DNA of 63,089 nucleotides from Acidithiobacillus sp. Lineage in GTDB: Bacteria; Pseudomonadota; Gammaproteobacteria; Acidithiobacillales; Acidithiobacillaceae. Below, piece by piece: positions 45,592 to 57,787 of the stretch. The notes under the pieces are model-generated. The model saw only the letters and a list, made by a program, of their open reading frames with translations, was not told the origin of the DNA and made no database searches. The first letter of the stretch is position 1, and each line of letters starts with the position of its first letter. Made by a program: the position numbers and the translations under genes. The stretch lies in the NCBI GenBank assembly GCA_028697715.1, contig JAQVDS010000016.1, forward strand, positions 1 through 63,089, read 5' to 3'.

Positions 45592-46704
45592 TCAGGCGAG
45601 ACCGAGAATACTGCTGACAAACTCCAGCCCTCCTTGGCGAATCTGATAATCCGCTTGGGCGCGGACGGCGGGCTTGGCACGATAGGCAATGCCCACTCCG
45701 GCCTTGCGCAGCATGGGTAGATCATTGGCCCCGTCGCCAATGGCGACGCATTGGCTGGCATCGGTGCCCGCGGCAATAGCGAGGAGGTCCAGGATATCGG
45801 CCTTGGCCTCGGCATCGACGATATCGCCGATGACCTCGCCGGTGAGCTTGCCATCGCGAATGTCGAGCTGATTGGCAAAGGCGTAATCAAGATCGAGTTC
45901 TTCCTGGACATGCCGGGTGAACTGGGTGAAGCCGCCAGAGACGACGGCGGTTTCCATCCCCGCACGCTTGGCGGCGGTGACCAAGTCGCGGGCCCCCGGG
46001 CTGAATTGTAGACGCTCACGAATCACGGCATCGATGGCGCTGACCGGGGTACCGGCAAGCAGGCGCACGCGCTCGCGCAGGGAACTGCGAAAATCCAACT
46101 CGCCGGCCATGGAACGTTCAGTGATCGCCGCGATCTTGCTTTTCAGGCCGAGATGCGCACCGAGCTCGTCGATGCATTCGATGGCGATCAGGGTGGAGTC
46201 CATGTCGCTGATCAACAGGCGAAACTGGCCGTTTTCCCAGTTGGGTGTGAGGGCGACGTCGACGGGAAACTCCATCAGTGCCTCGACCAGCTGGTGGTTG
46301 GCAAGGGGCAGGGCGGCGGCATCGCCCCAGATCTCGATCACCAGCTCATTGCCCTGGGCGAGTAGCACCCGGCCCGGCAGAAAGGCACGTAGTTGCAGAC
46401 TGGTCAGTGCCCGGCGCAACATCGTCGGACTCAGGGCCCCGCGCAAAACCAGGCGTAGAGGCTCTTCTGCGTCTGTTGCGGGGCCCCAGAGGATCTCCCG
46501 CTCCTGCGCCAGCCCCTGGCGTGCCAGCTCCTCCAGGAAGGGTTGCAGCTCGGCAAAGTCGGCGGGCAGGCGCCAGCTCTGCAGCCAGCTCCCGGCAATT
46601 TCCCGTTGCTCGATTTCTCCGGCAACGATCTGGCTCATACTGGCGGGCAAGGCCATACGTCCCTGTTGGGCGGGACTCAAAATGGCGAGGCGGGTGGCAG
46701 GCAT
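45592..46704 (-). CDS. serB: Phosphoserine phosphatase
   Basis: 370 residues. N-terminal ACT-like region (about 1–150), then the HAD phosphatase core: catalytic ISDMDSTLIAIECIDELG (DxDST), SGGFTQF (motif II) and GDGANDLPML (motif IV). Last step of serine synthesis. ATG 46704 has AAGGAG six bases upstream; that site overlaps the mfd stop codon, so translation is likely coupled to mfd. An upstream in-frame ATG (46734) lies inside mfd. Confidence 0.94.
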   Translation of the reverse strand: MPATRLAILSPAQQGRMALPASMSQIVAGEIEQREIAGSWLQSWRLPADFAELQPFLEELARQGLAQEREILWGPATDAEEPLRLVLRGALSPTMLRRALTSLQLRAFLPGRVLLAQGNELVIEIWGDAAALPLANHQLVEALMEFPVDVALTPNWENGQFRLLISDMDSTLIAIECIDELGAHLGLKSKIAAITERSMAGELDFRSSLRERVRLLAGTPVSAIDAVIRERLQFSPGARDLVTAAKRAGMETAVVSGGFTQFTRHVQEELDLDYAFANQLDIRDGKLTGEVIGDIVDAEAKADILDLLAIAAGTDASQCVAIGDGANDLPMLRKAGVGIAYRAKPAVRAQADYQIRQGGLEFVSSILGLA

Positions 46705-46708
46705 GCTT

Positions 46709-49700
46709 TTACTCCTTGCTTGAGTCAGGGCCATTGAGTTCGTCGATGAGCATAAGAAGGGCTTCGCATCGCGCCTGGCCGTCGGGCAGGGTACGGCGGA
46801 TGCGCAGGCGGTCCTGACCCTCGAGCTGGAAAGTCTGCGATTCCTTCTGGATCTTCTGTAACAGGCGGTCCACCGGCAAGCGATGCTGTGCGCTCAGGGT
46901 CAAGCGTGCGCCCTGCGGTCCCGCGTCGATGGCGGTAATGCCCAGGCTCTCGGCCAGAATCCGCAGTTGCGTCTGGCAGAGCAGGGTCTTGACGGCATCC
47001 GGCAGGGCGCCAAAGCGATCCACCATCTCTACCATGATCTCACCGATCCCTTCGCTCTTGCGCAGGTTGGCCAGGCGTTTATAGAGCTGCAGACGCAGTT
47101 GCACGTCGGGCAGGTAATCGGAAGGGATGAGCGCCGGGGTGTTGAGATGGATCTGTGGCCCCTCCGCCTGTTTTTCCGCCAGACTTTGCGGATCCTTGCC
47201 GGCGCGGATGGCAGCGACGGCGTCGTTCAGCCATTCCATGAACAGGGTAAAGCCCACTTCATCCATGTGTCCGCTCTGGGCATCGCCCAGGAGCTCGCCG
47301 GCACCACGAATCTCCAGATCATGACTGGCCAGGGCAAACCCTACGCCAAGCTCTTCCAGAGACTGGATGGCGTCGAGGCGACGTTTGGCGTCGTCAGTCA
47401 TGGCGCGCGGATCGGGGGTGAAGAGATAGCAGTAGGCCCGCTGATGTCCACGCCCGACGCGCCCCCGCAGCTGATGCAGCTGCGCTAGGCCGAAGCGGTC
47501 GGCACGGTCGATGAGCATGGTGTTGGCACGCGGGTTGTCGATGCCTGATTCGATGATCGTGGTACAGAGTAACAGGTCGAAGCGTTGATGATAAAAATCT
47601 AGCATCACCGCCTCCAGTTCGGCCTCCGGCATTTGCCCGTGGGCAATGCGGATGCGCGCCTCCGGCAGCAGGCGTTGTAGCAATTTACCGCTGCGCTCGA
47701 TATCCTGTACTTCGTTGTGCAGATAGTAGATCTGCCCACCCCGATGCAGTTCGCGTTGGCAGGCCTCGCGAATGGTGTCTTCGGCAAATTCCTGCACAAA
47801 GGTGCGTACCGGTTGCCGGCGCTGCGGCGGCGTGGCAATCAGCGACAGGTCGCGCAGTCCCGCCAAGGAAAGATTCAGCGTGCGGGGGATGGGTGTTGCC
47901 GTCAGGGTAAGTACATCCACCTCACTGCGCAGGGCCTTGATCTTTTCCTTATGGCGCACGCCAAAGCGATGCTCCTCATCGAGAATCAGGAGTCCCAGGT
48001 CGGCAAATTGCACATCGCTCTGGAGCAGACGATGGGTGCCAATGAGGATCTGAATGTTGCCGGCTGCGGTATCCGCAAGGATCGCGCTGCGTTCCTTGCC
48101 CTTCTGAAAACGGGAGAGCATGGCGACGCGGATGGGTAGCCCGGCAAAGCGATCGCGAAAGTTCTCGAAATGTTGCTGGGCGAGGAGGGTGGTAGGTACG
48201 AGAATGGCCACCTGGGCGCCGCTGTGGGCGACCAGGAAGGTGGCACGCAGGGCCACCTCGGTCTTGCCAAAACCGACGTCACCGCAGACCAAGCGGTCCA
48301 TGGGGTGCGGCCGTTGCAAATCGTCGAGAACAGCATCGATGGCGGCCTGCTGGTCCGGTGTTTCCTCAAAGGGAAAGCGGGAAACAAAGTCCCAATAGGC
48401 GTCACCCGGTGCCGGGAAGCTCCTTCCTGGACGCGCGGCGCGGCGCGCGTAGGTGTCGAGCAGCTCGCTGGCGGCATCGATCGCCTTCTGCCGCGCCTTG
48501 GCCTTGGCCTTGCTCCAGCGCGTATTCCCCAGACGCGACAGCTCGATTTCCTCGCTGTTGCCGACAAAGCGGCTGACGCGGTCGAGTTGTTCCACCGGTA
48601 CATAGACCTTGGCATCGCCGGCATAGGCAATGCTCATGTACTCGTTGACATCCCCTTGCCCGGCAAAGGGGGTGTCCAGCGCCAGAAAGCGCCCGATGCC
48701 GTAATCCTCATGGACCACCACGTCGCCGGGCTGCAGTTCTCCCAGGTCGCGCAGCAGATTTTCCATGCTCCGCTGGCGTGCGCGGCCGCCACGGCGCTGG
48801 GCAAACACCCGATCGCCAAAGATCTGCGCTTCCGAGATCAACGCCAGATCGATACGTCCCCGCTGCTGATGCAACAGTCCTCGCTCCAGCGGCGCCACCG
48901 CGAGGGCAAGGGGGGCGGGCCCAGCGGAAAATTCGGACCAGTTGCGGACCCGTTGCACCGTGACGCCCAGCCGCTGTAGGTGCTCGCCCACCGCTTCGGC
49001 GCGTCCAGCGGATTCCGCCGCCAGCACTACCCGAGCACCGCCGGGAAGCTCTTGCAGAAAGCGCTCGAGACCGAGCAGAGGATTTTCACTGTTGCCCTGC
49101 AGGGAAGGGGGAGGCAAAAAGCCTTGCGCCTCGCCCTGCATCTGTTCGCTGAGCCGCAAAATGGGGTAGGCCGCTAATCGTTGCTGCCAAGAGTCCTCGC
49201 TCAGCAACAGTTCGTCAGGCCGCAGGATGGGATGGGCACGATCGCTGCTGCGCTCGGCATAGCGTTCTTGCCATTCCTGGCGCAATTGCTGAACGGCGGC
49301 CGCAAGCCCGGACTCCTCCAGCACGATGCTGTCCTTCGGCAGATAATTACTGATGTCGCCGCAAGCTTCAAAAAACAGGGGTAGGTATTGCTCGGCACCC
49401 GCCGGTATACTGTTGCGACTGGCGGCACGGTAGACCTCCGCCTGTTGCGGGTCGCCGCTGAAGCGGGCGCGAAACTGTGCACGAAAGCGTTGCAGGTCCT
49501 CGCTGGCAGTCGGAACTTCGCGTGCCGGCAGCAACTCTACCTTTTCCACTTTGCCGAGACTCCGCTGGGTTTCTACGTCGAAGGCACGAATGCTGTCGAT
49601 CTCGTCACCGAAAAGCTCGATCCGATAGGGAAGGGGGCTGCCGCTCGGGAAAATGTCGATGATGCCACCGCGCCAGGCGATTTCCCCTGCTTCCGACACC

Positions 49701-50161
49701 TCGCTCACGCTCTGATAGCCGGCATCGATGGCACGCTGGCGGAAGGATTCGAGGGGCAAGCGCGCCCCCAGGTGGAGCCACAGCGCATGACGGTCGAGAT
49801 GGCTCGGCGGCGGTAGAAACTGCAGCACCGCGCTTGCCGGAGCGATGATCAGTCCCCGCCAGTGCGGCAGCGCCGCGAGAGTGGCCAGCCGCGCGGTGCT
49901 GATCTCGGCCGGAGGATTCAAGCGATCGTAAGGAAGCACTTCCCGATCGGGAAAAACCAGCGGTGCAGGTAATTCCGGCGCGAAAAATTGCCATTCCCGT
50001 TGCCATTCTTCTATCGTGCGGCTGGCGTTGACGATCAACAGGATCGGGCGCTGCAAGCGGCGTTGTAGGGCCGCCGCCAACAGGGCCTGAGCGGCCCCCG
50101 GCGTCGGCGGCAGGGTAGCGGTTTTTCCGGGTTGGGGGACCAGTGACCCGAGCCAATCCAT
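46709..50161 (-). CDS. mfd: Transcription-repair coupling factor
   Basis: 1150 residues from ATG 50161 (a TTG at 50167 with a GAGGA site is an alternative). UvrB-like N-terminal module, the RNA-polymerase interaction domain (VHEDYGIGRFLALDTP), and a RecG-like translocase with Walker A GDVGFGKTEVALRA near residue 626 and LDEEHRFG. Removes stalled polymerase and recruits UvrA. Complete length. Divergent from ispD. Confidence 0.96.
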   Translation of the reverse strand: MDWLGSLVPQPGKTATLPPTPGAAQALLAAALQRRLQRPILLIVNASRTIEEWQREWQFFAPELPAPLVFPDREVLPYDRLNPPAEISTARLATLAALPHWRGLIIAPASAVLQFLPPPSHLDRHALWLHLGARLPLESFRQRAIDAGYQSVSEVSEAGEIAWRGGIIDIFPSGSPLPYRIELFGDEIDSIRAFDVETQRSLGKVEKVELLPAREVPTASEDLQRFRAQFRARFSGDPQQAEVYRAASRNSIPAGAEQYLPLFFEACGDISNYLPKDSIVLEESGLAAAVQQLRQEWQERYAERSSDRAHPILRPDELLLSEDSWQQRLAAYPILRLSEQMQGEAQGFLPPPSLQGNSENPLLGLERFLQELPGGARVVLAAESAGRAEAVGEHLQRLGVTVQRVRNWSEFSAGPAPLALAVAPLERGLLHQQRGRIDLALISEAQIFGDRVFAQRRGGRARQRSMENLLRDLGELQPGDVVVHEDYGIGRFLALDTPFAGQGDVNEYMSIAYAGDAKVYVPVEQLDRVSRFVGNSEEIELSRLGNTRWSKAKAKARQKAIDAASELLDTYARRAARPGRSFPAPGDAYWDFVSRFPFEETPDQQAAIDAVLDDLQRPHPMDRLVCGDVGFGKTEVALRATFLVAHSGAQVAILVPTTLLAQQHFENFRDRFAGLPIRVAMLSRFQKGKERSAILADTAAGNIQILIGTHRLLQSDVQFADLGLLILDEEHRFGVRHKEKIKALRSEVDVLTLTATPIPRTLNLSLAGLRDLSLIATPPQRRQPVRTFVQEFAEDTIREACQRELHRGGQIYYLHNEVQDIERSGKLLQRLLPEARIRIAHGQMPEAELEAVMLDFYHQRFDLLLCTTIIESGIDNPRANTMLIDRADRFGLAQLHQLRGRVGRGHQRAYCYLFTPDPRAMTDDAKRRLDAIQSLEELGVGFALASHDLEIRGAGELLGDAQSGHMDEVGFTLFMEWLNDAVAAIRAGKDPQSLAEKQAEGPQIHLNTPALIPSDYLPDVQLRLQLYKRLANLRKSEGIGEIMVEMVDRFGALPDAVKTLLCQTQLRILAESLGITAIDAGPQGARLTLSAQHRLPVDRLLQKIQKESQTFQLEGQDRLRIRRTLPDGQARCEALLMLIDELNGPDSSKE

Positions 50162-50274
50162 CAGCAAGACGGCACATCCTCAAAAAGCCAAGGCGACAGT
50201 CTATGCAGGCAAAGAAAAAACTGCAAAAGTCGCGGTCATTCGGGTATGCTGGCGCAGCGATCAGGAGGACGTGC

Positions 50275-50982
50275 ATGGAACAAATCTGGGCCTTGATCCC
50301 CGCCGGTGGACGCGGGCAGCGATTTGGCGGTGCCGTCGCCAAACAATATCTGCAACTGCGCGGTCGCCCGGTGCTTGCCCATGCCCTGCAGCCCTTTTTG
50401 ACCGAGCCGCGCATTCGTGGCGTACAACTGGTGTTGCCCGGCGCAGATCTCGCCACCGGCGCTTGGCGTGAGCTTCTTGGTCCGCAAAGCCGAAGCTTTC
50501 TGCCCCCGGTGGTAGGCGGGGCGCAGCGCCAGGACTCGGTGCGACTCGGCCTGCGCGCGCTTCTGGAACATGGCGCCCTGCCGCAGGATTGGGTGCTGGT
50601 CCACGATGCGGCGCGCCCTTGCCTGCAACGGGGCGATCTGCATGCGCTCCTGGATGCCTTGCCCAGAGCCCCACAAGGGGCTTTGCTGGCCTTGCCGGTA
50701 GCCGATACCCTCAAGCGTGCCGCGGGCGAGCATGTGGTGGCCACCGTCGAACGTAGTCATCTCTGGCGTGCCCTGACTCCCCAGGCCTTTCCCTTGGGTG
50801 CGCTGCTCGAAGCCCTCGACGATGCCGAGCAGCAGGGTGCCCCGGTGACCGATGAGGCCTCGGCTATGGAACGGCGCGGCTGGCACCCCCTTCTGGTGCA
50901 GGGCCACGCCGATAACCTCAAAATCACCTATCCCGAAGATTTGCCCTTGGCTGAGGCCATTCTGGCCGCGCGTGGGTCGTGA
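50275..50982 (+). CDS. ispD: 2-C-methyl-D-erythritol 4-phosphate cytidylyltransferase
   Basis: 235 residues. N-terminal nucleotide-binding [15 protein letters not shown], then VHDAARPCL and [12 protein letters not shown]. Third enzyme of the MEP isoprenoid pathway. ATG 50275 has a full AGGAGG six bases upstream. Followed by ispF after 10 bp, the usual arrangement. Confidence 0.95.
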   Translation: MEQIWALIPAGGRGQRFGGAVAKQYLQLRGRPVLAHALQPFLTEPRIRGVQLVLPGADLATGAWRELLGPQSRSFLPPVVGGAQRQDSVRLGLRALLEHGALPQDWVLVHDAARPCLQRGDLHALLDALPRAPQGALLALPVADTLKRAAGEHVVATVERSHLWRALTPQAFPLGALLEALDDAEQQGAPVTDEASAMERRGWHPLLVQGHADNLKITYPEDLPLAEAILAARGS

Positions 50983-50992
50983 AAGGAGAACT

Positions 50993-51472
50993 ATGGAGAT
51001 TCGCATAGGACAGGGCTTTGATGTGCATGCACTGGTGGCAGATCGTCCCCTGATTCTGGGCGGCGTGCGGGTGCCTTATGAACTCGGCCTGGCCGGTCAT
51101 TCCGATGCCGATGTCCTCATCCACGCCATTTGCGACGCATTGCTTGGCGCGGCGTCCCTGGGTGATATCGGCAAACACTTCCCGGATACCGACCCTCGTT
51201 TTGCCGGCGCCGATTCGCGTCTACTGCTCCGTCACTGCGCCAGCTTGCTGCAGCAGGAGGGGTATCGCATCGTCAATGTCGATTCGACCCTCATCTGTCA
51301 ACGCCCCAAATTGGCGCCGCATATTCCCCAGATGCGGGAATGTCTCGCCAGTGACCTGCAGATTCCGCTCACTGCTGTCAGCGTCAAGGCGACGACGACA
51401 GAGCAGTTGGGCTTTACCGGCCGTGGCGAAGGCATTGCCGCTCAGGCCATCTGCCTCATCCAAGATGTCTGA
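50993..51472 (+). CDS. ispF: 2-C-methyl-D-erythritol 2,4-cyclodiphosphate synthase
   Basis: 159 residues. Zinc-site GQGFDVHAL and the [19 protein letters not shown] motif, with [19 protein letters not shown] at the C-terminus, are diagnostic. Catalyses ring closure to MEcPP. GGAGAA site before ATG 50993; overlaps truD by 8 bp, so ispD-ispF-truD form one transcript. Confidence 0.97.
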   Translation: MEIRIGQGFDVHALVADRPLILGGVRVPYELGLAGHSDADVLIHAICDALLGAASLGDIGKHFPDTDPRFAGADSRLLLRHCASLLQQEGYRIVNVDSTLICQRPKLAPHIPQMRECLASDLQIPLTAVSVKATTTEQLGFTGRGEGIAAQAICLIQDV

Positions 51473-52547
51473 GATCCCCGAGCGGTGGTATCCGGAGCTG
51501 GCGCTTGCCCGCCCGGTAGGCGTCTTTCGTTCCTCCCCTGAAAGCTTTTTTGTGGAAGAGGTGTTGCCTTTTGCTGCTGATGGCGAAGGCGACCATGCTT
51601 GGCTATGGGTCGAGAAGACGCGGCGCCACACCGAGGAGGTCGCCCGGCTGCTCGCGCGCTTTGCGGGCGTCCCAGCGCGAGACGTGGGCTACGCGGGTCT
51701 CAAAGACTACCATGCCCGTACCAGACAAGCCTTTACCGTGCCGCTCGTCGGCCGTGAGAAACTCGATTGGGGCCAGTTCGCCGCTGAGGGGATGCAAATT
51801 CTCGCTATCGACCGGCATCGGCGCAAACTACGGCGCGGTGTGCATCGCGGTAATCGATTTCGCATGCATCTACGCGACGCCAACGAAAGCAACGCTTGGG
51901 ACAGCGCCTTGCAGATTTTGGCGCAACAGGGCTTCCCCAACTATTTCGGGGCGCAGCGTTTCGGGCGCGACAATCTGGCCGCAGCCGGACGCCTGCTGAC
52001 TGGTGGGCGGCGTGGACGTATGCCACATCATCTGCGCGCGCTTTTGTGGTCGACGGCGCGCTCCGCGCTATTCAACTTGGTTCTTGCCGAGCGGGTGCGA
52101 CAGAAAAGCTGGAACTGCATCCTGCCCGGTGAGATCATCCAGTTGGCCGGGACGCATAGCCAGTTTCGGGCTGGCGCAGAAGAGCTCGCGGAGCTGCAGG
52201 CCCGCGCCGATGCCTGGGATCTCCATCCCACCGGGCCACTGCCGGGTAAAGCTGCGGGGCAAAGCAAAGGGCTGGTAGGCGAACTGGAAGCGGAAACCCT
52301 TGCCGCTTGGCATGGTGGTGACGATTCTCCCGGCAACGGCATGGCCTGGGCAGCGGCGCTGGCCAGTCAAGGCTTGGATGCAGCACGACGAACCTTGCGC
52401 TGCCGTCCGGAGGATGTGTCCGTCCATGCGCCGCAAGCTGGGGAAATTGTTCTCCAGTTCTTTCTACTGCAAGGCTCCTATGCCACGGTGTTGCTGGAAG
52501 CCCTTGGGGTGAAGGCGGAAAAAATGAGCTCGGCCCCTTGTTCGTAG
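51465..52547 (+). CDS. truD: tRNA pseudouridine(13) synthase
   Basis: 360 residues. Catalytic motif [14 protein letters not shown] (Asp in LKD) and [12 protein letters not shown] identify TruD, which modifies U13 of tRNA-Glu. The ATG at 51465 overlaps the end of ispF. Length is typical. It ends 59 bp before the MerR-family gene. Confidence 0.95.
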   Translation: MSEIPERWYPELALARPVGVFRSSPESFFVEEVLPFAADGEGDHAWLWVEKTRRHTEEVARLLARFAGVPARDVGYAGLKDYHARTRQAFTVPLVGREKLDWGQFAAEGMQILAIDRHRRKLRRGVHRGNRFRMHLRDANESNAWDSALQILAQQGFPNYFGAQRFGRDNLAAAGRLLTGGRRGRMPHHLRALLWSTARSALFNLVLAERVRQKSWNCILPGEIIQLAGTHSQFRAGAEELAELQARADAWDLHPTGPLPGKAAGQSKGLVGELEAETLAAWHGGDDSPGNGMAWAAALASQGLDAARRTLRCRPEDVSVHAPQAGEIVLQFFLLQGSYATVLLEALGVKAEKMSSAPCS

Positions 52548-52606
52548 CAAGTGCATACTTTACGATAAACTACTCGTTTGCAGGGTAAAAACCAGGAAGG
52601 AACGAT

Positions 52607-53056
52607 ATGAAAAACCACGTGACCATTGGGCGTTTGGCGCGCGAGGCGGGGTTGGCAGCGGAAACTCTGCGGTATTATGAACGAATCGGGCTGATTCGTC
52701 CGGTGCAACGGACTCAGTCCAACTACCGACTGTACGACAACGAAGCGGAAGCGCGTTTGCGTTTTATTCGCCGGGCGCAGAATCTCGGTTTTTCCCTCGC
52801 GGAGGTCAAGGAGCTGCTGGACATCAACAGCCATCCGGAAAACGACATGGCGGCGGTGAAGCAGATTACCGAGGGTAAGATCGCCGACATCGAGGAAAAA
52901 ATTGCAGATCTGGAACGGATGCGGTCGGCCCTGCGCGAGGTCAGTGAGCGTTGCCCCGGCCATGGCTCTGTTGAGGCTTGCCCGATCCTGGCCTCGCTTG
53001 CTGGGGCAGAGCGCGCCACCGACTTGCCGCCTGCCCCGGCCGCTCAGGCGCGCTGA
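52607..53056 (+). CDS. MerR family metal-responsive regulator
   Basis: 149 residues. Winged-helix start TIGRLAREAGLAAETLRYYE, dimerisation helix (residues about 85–118) and a C-terminal metal loop ERCPGHGSVEACPIL with Cys-His-Cys spacing as in ZntR/CadR-type sensors. It would bind the 19–20 bp spacer of a target promoter and activate on metal binding. No target pump gene lies adjacent; an orphan MerR-type promoter is at 8208–8242. A good AAGGA site precedes ATG 52607. Confidence 0.88.
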   Translation: MKNHVTIGRLAREAGLAAETLRYYERIGLIRPVQRTQSNYRLYDNEAEARLRFIRRAQNLGFSLAEVKELLDINSHPENDMAAVKQITEGKIADIEEKIADLERMRSALREVSERCPGHGSVEACPILASLAGAERATDLPPAPAAQAR

Positions 53057-53071
53057 AAAGTCCATCAGGCG

Positions 53072-53653
53072 TCAGCGGCGAAGCTCGCCCAGTAAGACCC
53101 GCAGGGCCCCGGAGCCGCCTTCGGCTGGTCCGGCCTGCAAAAAGGCCAGTACTTCGCGGTGGCGTTGCAGCCAGTGTCCGACTAAGCGTTTGAGGACGGG
53201 CACCTGTCCTGGTGAACCATAGCCCTTGCCGTGCACGATGCGGACACAGGTCCAGCGCTGCCGGCGAGACTCGGCGAGAAACTCGGCGACGGTCGCACGG
53301 GCCTCGTCTACTCGTAGTCCATGCAGATCGAGATCGGCCTGCACGCGAATTTTTCCACGACGCAGGTCCCGCAGTAGCCGCTCGGGCAATCCGGGGCGCA
53401 GATATACCCACTCATCGCCTGTCCACCAATCATTTTCCTCTTTGTTGCCACGCGCCAGGTCTGCCAATACGGCCAGTTCATCAGCAGTGGCTTGGTGTGC
53501 CTCTGGTTCCGGAGCCGGCGCCCGTGGCGGCGGCTCCGGGGCTGAGAACAGCCGCACATCCCGCAGAGCGGAGCGAAACTCCTCTCGTTCGTCATCGGCA
53601 AGAAAGAATCCGGGATTAGCTCTTGCCCTTTTCCGTGCTGAGCGCCGCGCCAC
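53072..53653 (-). CDS. Smr domain protein
   Basis: 193 residues. The C-terminal Smr domain (about 105–190) shows DLHGLRVDEA, VRIVHGKGYGS and GGSGALRVLL, the three motifs of MutS2/SmrA-like nucleases acting on RNA or branched DNA. The N-terminal half is charged and Pro-rich. GTG 53653 lies three bases after the trxB stop, so it is translated with trxB. Confidence 0.9.
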   Translation of the reverse strand: MARRSARKRARANPGFFLADDEREEFRSALRDVRLFSAPEPPPRAPAPEPEAHQATADELAVLADLARGNKEENDWWTGDEWVYLRPGLPERLLRDLRRGKIRVQADLDLHGLRVDEARATVAEFLAESRRQRWTCVRIVHGKGYGSPGQVPVLKRLVGHWLQRHREVLAFLQAGPAEGGSGALRVLLGELRR

Positions 53654-53656
53654 GCA

Positions 53657-54634
<978 letters not shown>

Positions 54635-54804
54635 TTAGTAATTGTAGCACTCCTTCCTTGGCCACGGCAGAGTCAGAAACGTTTTGGAAGCTCACCCTAT
54701 GACCCGTCAAGCCCTGGCAGATATCCCTTTCGCTTTCAGGATATTGCTAAAGATTCAGTCTTAATCCCTTGACAGAAAAGGGAAGTCTCGGATAGCTTGC
54801 GGGC

Positions 54805-57135
54805 ATGTCGAAAGCACGCAGCGCAGTAGCAGCGAATGGTTCGGTGCGGGAGAACAGGTCGAGGCCGAGCGGGTATCCCTGGCGTCGGGAGGTCTTGGTC
54901 TTTGTCCTACTGCTTTCGAGTCTGTTCGCTCTCCTTTCCCTGATCAGTTTTCATCCGCTCGACCCCAGTTGGTTCACCAGTGGTCGGGGAGAGCCTGCAC
55001 GCAATTGGGGAGGCGAGCTGGGGGCCGAGTTGGCCGCGTTCCTGATACAGATTTTTGGGATTGCTGCCTGGTTGCTTCCCTTCGCGCTCCTGGCCTTCTG
55101 TTGGCTCTGGCTGCGGCGCTTGCATTGGCAACGTCCGCTGCCGCGCCTACGCATCCTCGGCGGGATCCTGTTTTTCCCGGCCGTTAGCGTGCTTCTGGCC
55201 TTGCTCTGGCCACTGATGTGGTGGCCGGTAAAGGGGCAGAGTCCCGGCGGGATCATTGGTGCGGGCCTTGCGGGATTGCTTTCTCCTGTCATTGGCAGCG
55301 TGGGCACCGGGCTGATTTTCCTCGCCTTGAGTGTGCTGAGCGTTGCGCTCGTAACGCGGACAAGCCCTGCACATTGGGCGAGCCATCTGCGCGCTCTATC
55401 GCTCCCCCGTTTTTCCTTGCCCCGCGCGCCGAGCTTCTCTTTGCGCTTGCCGCGCTGGCGGCGAGAGGCTTCGGTAACGGCTGAAACCAGCGGTGCCGTG
55501 GCCCCGAAAGTCACCGCGCGACCGTCCACCGCGTCGCAAGTTCTCGAGCCAGGGCGCCCGTTCCCCTCGCGCAGGAAGGCTCCCCCATCCCCGTCGAAGG
55601 TAGTGACCGCCAGCAAAGAACAGCTACCCTTACCGGCTCCCGTAGGCCCCCCACGCGCGGATGGCTTGCCCGAACTCTCCTTGCTGGATGTGCCCGAAGC
55701 CGATGACCCCGCTTTGGTTCCCTCGCCCGAAGAGCTGGCGGCGCGTTCCCGCTTTCTGGAAGAAAAATTCGCGGATTTTGGTGTCAGTGCCCAGGTTGTG
55801 GACGCGCACCCTGGCCCGGTCATCACCCGCTATGAGATTGAACCTGCAGCTGGCGTCAAGGTGAGTCAGGTCGCCGGCCTGAGTAAGGATCTGGCGCGCG
55901 TTCTTACCGCCCGGGTACGGGTAGTGGAGGCGATTCCGGGTAAGGCGACGATGGGTATCGAAGTCCCAAATCCGAAGCGGCGTGTGGTCCGTCTCTCCGA
56001 AATTCTCGGTAGCGCCGCCTTCGCGCAGAGCAAAAGCCTCTTGACCCTGGCCTTGGGGCAAGATATCGGCGGCCAGCCGATTGTCGCGGATTTGGCGCGG
56101 ATGCCCCATCTCTTGGTGGCTGGTACCACTGGCGCCGGGAAATCCGTCGGCGTCAATGCCATGATCCTGAGCATTTTGTACAAGGCCACGGCGCAGGAAG
56201 TGCGCATGATTCTGGTCGATCCCAAGATGCTGGAGCTGTCCGTGTACGAAGGTATCCCGCACCTGCTCGCGCCGGTAGTCACCGACATGCAGGAGGCCGC
56301 CAACGCCCTGCGCTGGTGCGTCGCGGAAATGGAACGGCGCTACAAGTGGATGGCGCACGCTGGTGTGCGCAACTTGGCGGGCTACAACCAGAAGTTGAAA
56401 GAGGCCGAGGCGCGTGGTGAGTCCCTGCCGGGACCTGACAAAGACTTTAATGACGAGCCGATTGCATTGCACCCGCTGCCGGCCATCGTCGTCGTCATCG
56501 ATGAATTTGCCGACTTGATGATGGTGGTCGGCAAGCAGGTGGAAACCCTGATCACGCGCCTGGCACAGAAAGCGCGAGCGGCTGGTCTGCATCTGATCAT
56601 GGCGACCCAGCGCCCATCGGTAGATGTGATTACCGGCCTGATCAAGGCTAATATTCCCACACGCATTGCCTTCCAGGTGTCGTCGCGCATCGATTCACGC
56701 ACGATTCTCGACCAGATGGGTGCGGAAACGCTGCTGGGGCAAGGCGACATGCTGTATCTGCCCCCCGGCAGTGGTTATCCCCTGCGCGTGCATGGGGCCT
56801 ACGTCAGTGACGACGAGGTGCATCGGGTAGTCGAGAGCCTGCGGCAGCTGGGTGCTCCAGAATATGACGAAGAGATTCTGTCGGGCTCCGGCGATGATGC
56901 GGGAATGGGGGAGGCCGGCGACAACGATGCGGAGAGTGATCCGCTCTACGATCAGGCTGTCGCGATTGTCACCAGCAGCCGCAAGGCGAGCATCTCCTAT
57001 GTGCAGCGGCAGCTCAAAGTCGGGTATAATCGAGCGGCTCGAATGATCGAGGAAATGGAGAGGGTGGGCATCGTTGGTCCCCTACAAAGCAATGGTAGTC
57101 GAGAAGTGCATGCTGCTGCCCCGCCGCGCGACTGA
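54805..57135 (+). CDS. ftsK: DNA translocase FtsK
   Basis: 776 residues. Four N-terminal membrane helices (about 30–195), a Pro/Ala-rich linker (about 200–300), the motor domain with Walker [15 protein letters not shown] near 440 and Walker [12 protein letters not shown], and the gamma domain ([20 protein letters not shown]) that reads KOPS sites. Coordinates chromosome dimer resolution and septation. The linker is short compared with Escherichia coli. Confidence 0.96.
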   Translation: MSKARSAVAANGSVRENRSRPSGYPWRREVLVFVLLLSSLFALLSLISFHPLDPSWFTSGRGEPARNWGGELGAELAAFLIQIFGIAAWLLPFALLAFCWLWLRRLHWQRPLPRLRILGGILFFPAVSVLLALLWPLMWWPVKGQSPGGIIGAGLAGLLSPVIGSVGTGLIFLALSVLSVALVTRTSPAHWASHLRALSLPRFSLPRAPSFSLRLPRWRREASVTAETSGAVAPKVTARPSTASQVLEPGRPFPSRRKAPPSPSKVVTASKEQLPLPAPVGPPRADGLPELSLLDVPEADDPALVPSPEELAARSRFLEEKFADFGVSAQVVDAHPGPVITRYEIEPAAGVKVSQVAGLSKDLARVLTARVRVVEAIPGKATMGIEVPNPKRRVVRLSEILGSAAFAQSKSLLTLALGQDIGGQPIVADLARMPHLLVAGTTGAGKSVGVNAMILSILYKATAQEVRMILVDPKMLELSVYEGIPHLLAPVVTDMQEAANALRWCVAEMERRYKWMAHAGVRNLAGYNQKLKEAEARGESLPGPDKDFNDEPIALHPLPAIVVVIDEFADLMMVVGKQVETLITRLAQKARAAGLHLIMATQRPSVDVITGLIKANIPTRIAFQVSSRIDSRTILDQMGAETLLGQGDMLYLPPGSGYPLRVHGAYVSDDEVHRVVESLRQLGAPEYDEEILSGSGDDAGMGEAGDNDAESDPLYDQAVAIVTSSRKASISYVQRQLKVGYNRAARMIEEMERVGIVGPLQSNGSREVHAAAPPRD

Positions 57136-57775
57136 TCTCGTGCGACTTTGTGTTTCCGTCGTTTTCGGATGGTTATTGATGGTCGGCGTAAGCCTGCCGT
57201 TGTTCGCTGCCGAGCCTGGCGCGCTGCTGGAAAAATTCTTCCGCTCCAGCAAGACCGTGACCGCTGATTTTCAGCAGGAAGTGTTCAACCATGGTGGTGT
57301 CGTCGAACAGCGTGCCAGCGGACAACTCTGGATTGCCAGGCCTGGGCGCTTCCGCTGGAACTATGCCGGCAAAAATGGGCAAATGATCGTTTCCGATGGC
57401 CGGCAGGTCTGGCTCTATGAGCCCGCTCTGCAGCAGGTCACGGTACAACCGTTGGGCAAGGTTTTGGGTAGCACCCCGGCAGCGCTGATCGCTGGACGCG
57501 ATGTACTGCCGACAGACTTTCAGATCAGCTCGCTGCCAGCGAAAAGTGGCCTGCAATGGGTTTTGCTCAAACCGAAAAAAGGGCAAAACCAAGGCTTTAC
57601 CTCCATCCAGATGGGCTTTGACAACGCTGGACAGTTGCGCGAAATGCTGATGGAAGATGCCTTCCAGCAGGAAACCGTCCTGCATTTCGAACATGTCCGC
57701 GTGAATGTCCCCATTTCCGACAAGATCTTCCATTTTACTCCGCCGGCCGGGGTAGACGTTCTCAAAAATCCATGA
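57110..57775 (+). CDS. lolA: Outer-membrane lipoprotein carrier protein LolA
   Basis: 221 residues from ATG 57110 (57074 and 57092 are alternatives). A long signal peptide ends near LPLFAAE, followed by the LolA fold: [34 protein letters not shown] and [18 protein letters not shown]. Shuttles lipoproteins across the periplasm. Start overlaps the ftsK 3' end; a GAGAAG site lies upstream. The ftsK-lolA-rarA-serS order is typical of gammaproteobacteria, here with an extra barrel gene inserted. Confidence 0.92.
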   Translation: MLLPRRATDLVRLCVSVVFGWLLMVGVSLPLFAAEPGALLEKFFRSSKTVTADFQQEVFNHGGVVEQRASGQLWIARPGRFRWNYAGKNGQMIVSDGRQVWLYEPALQQVTVQPLGKVLGSTPAALIAGRDVLPTDFQISSLPAKSGLQWVLLKPKKGQNQGFTSIQMGFDNAGQLREMLMEDAFQQETVLHFEHVRVNVPISDKIFHFTPPAGVDVLKNP

Positions 57776-57787
57776 ATTGGAGTAGTC

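Noticed and set aside
46709..46737. Independent promoter for serB
   Set aside because: The serB ribosome site overlaps the mfd stop codon; coupled translation explains expression and no promoter-like pair stands out.
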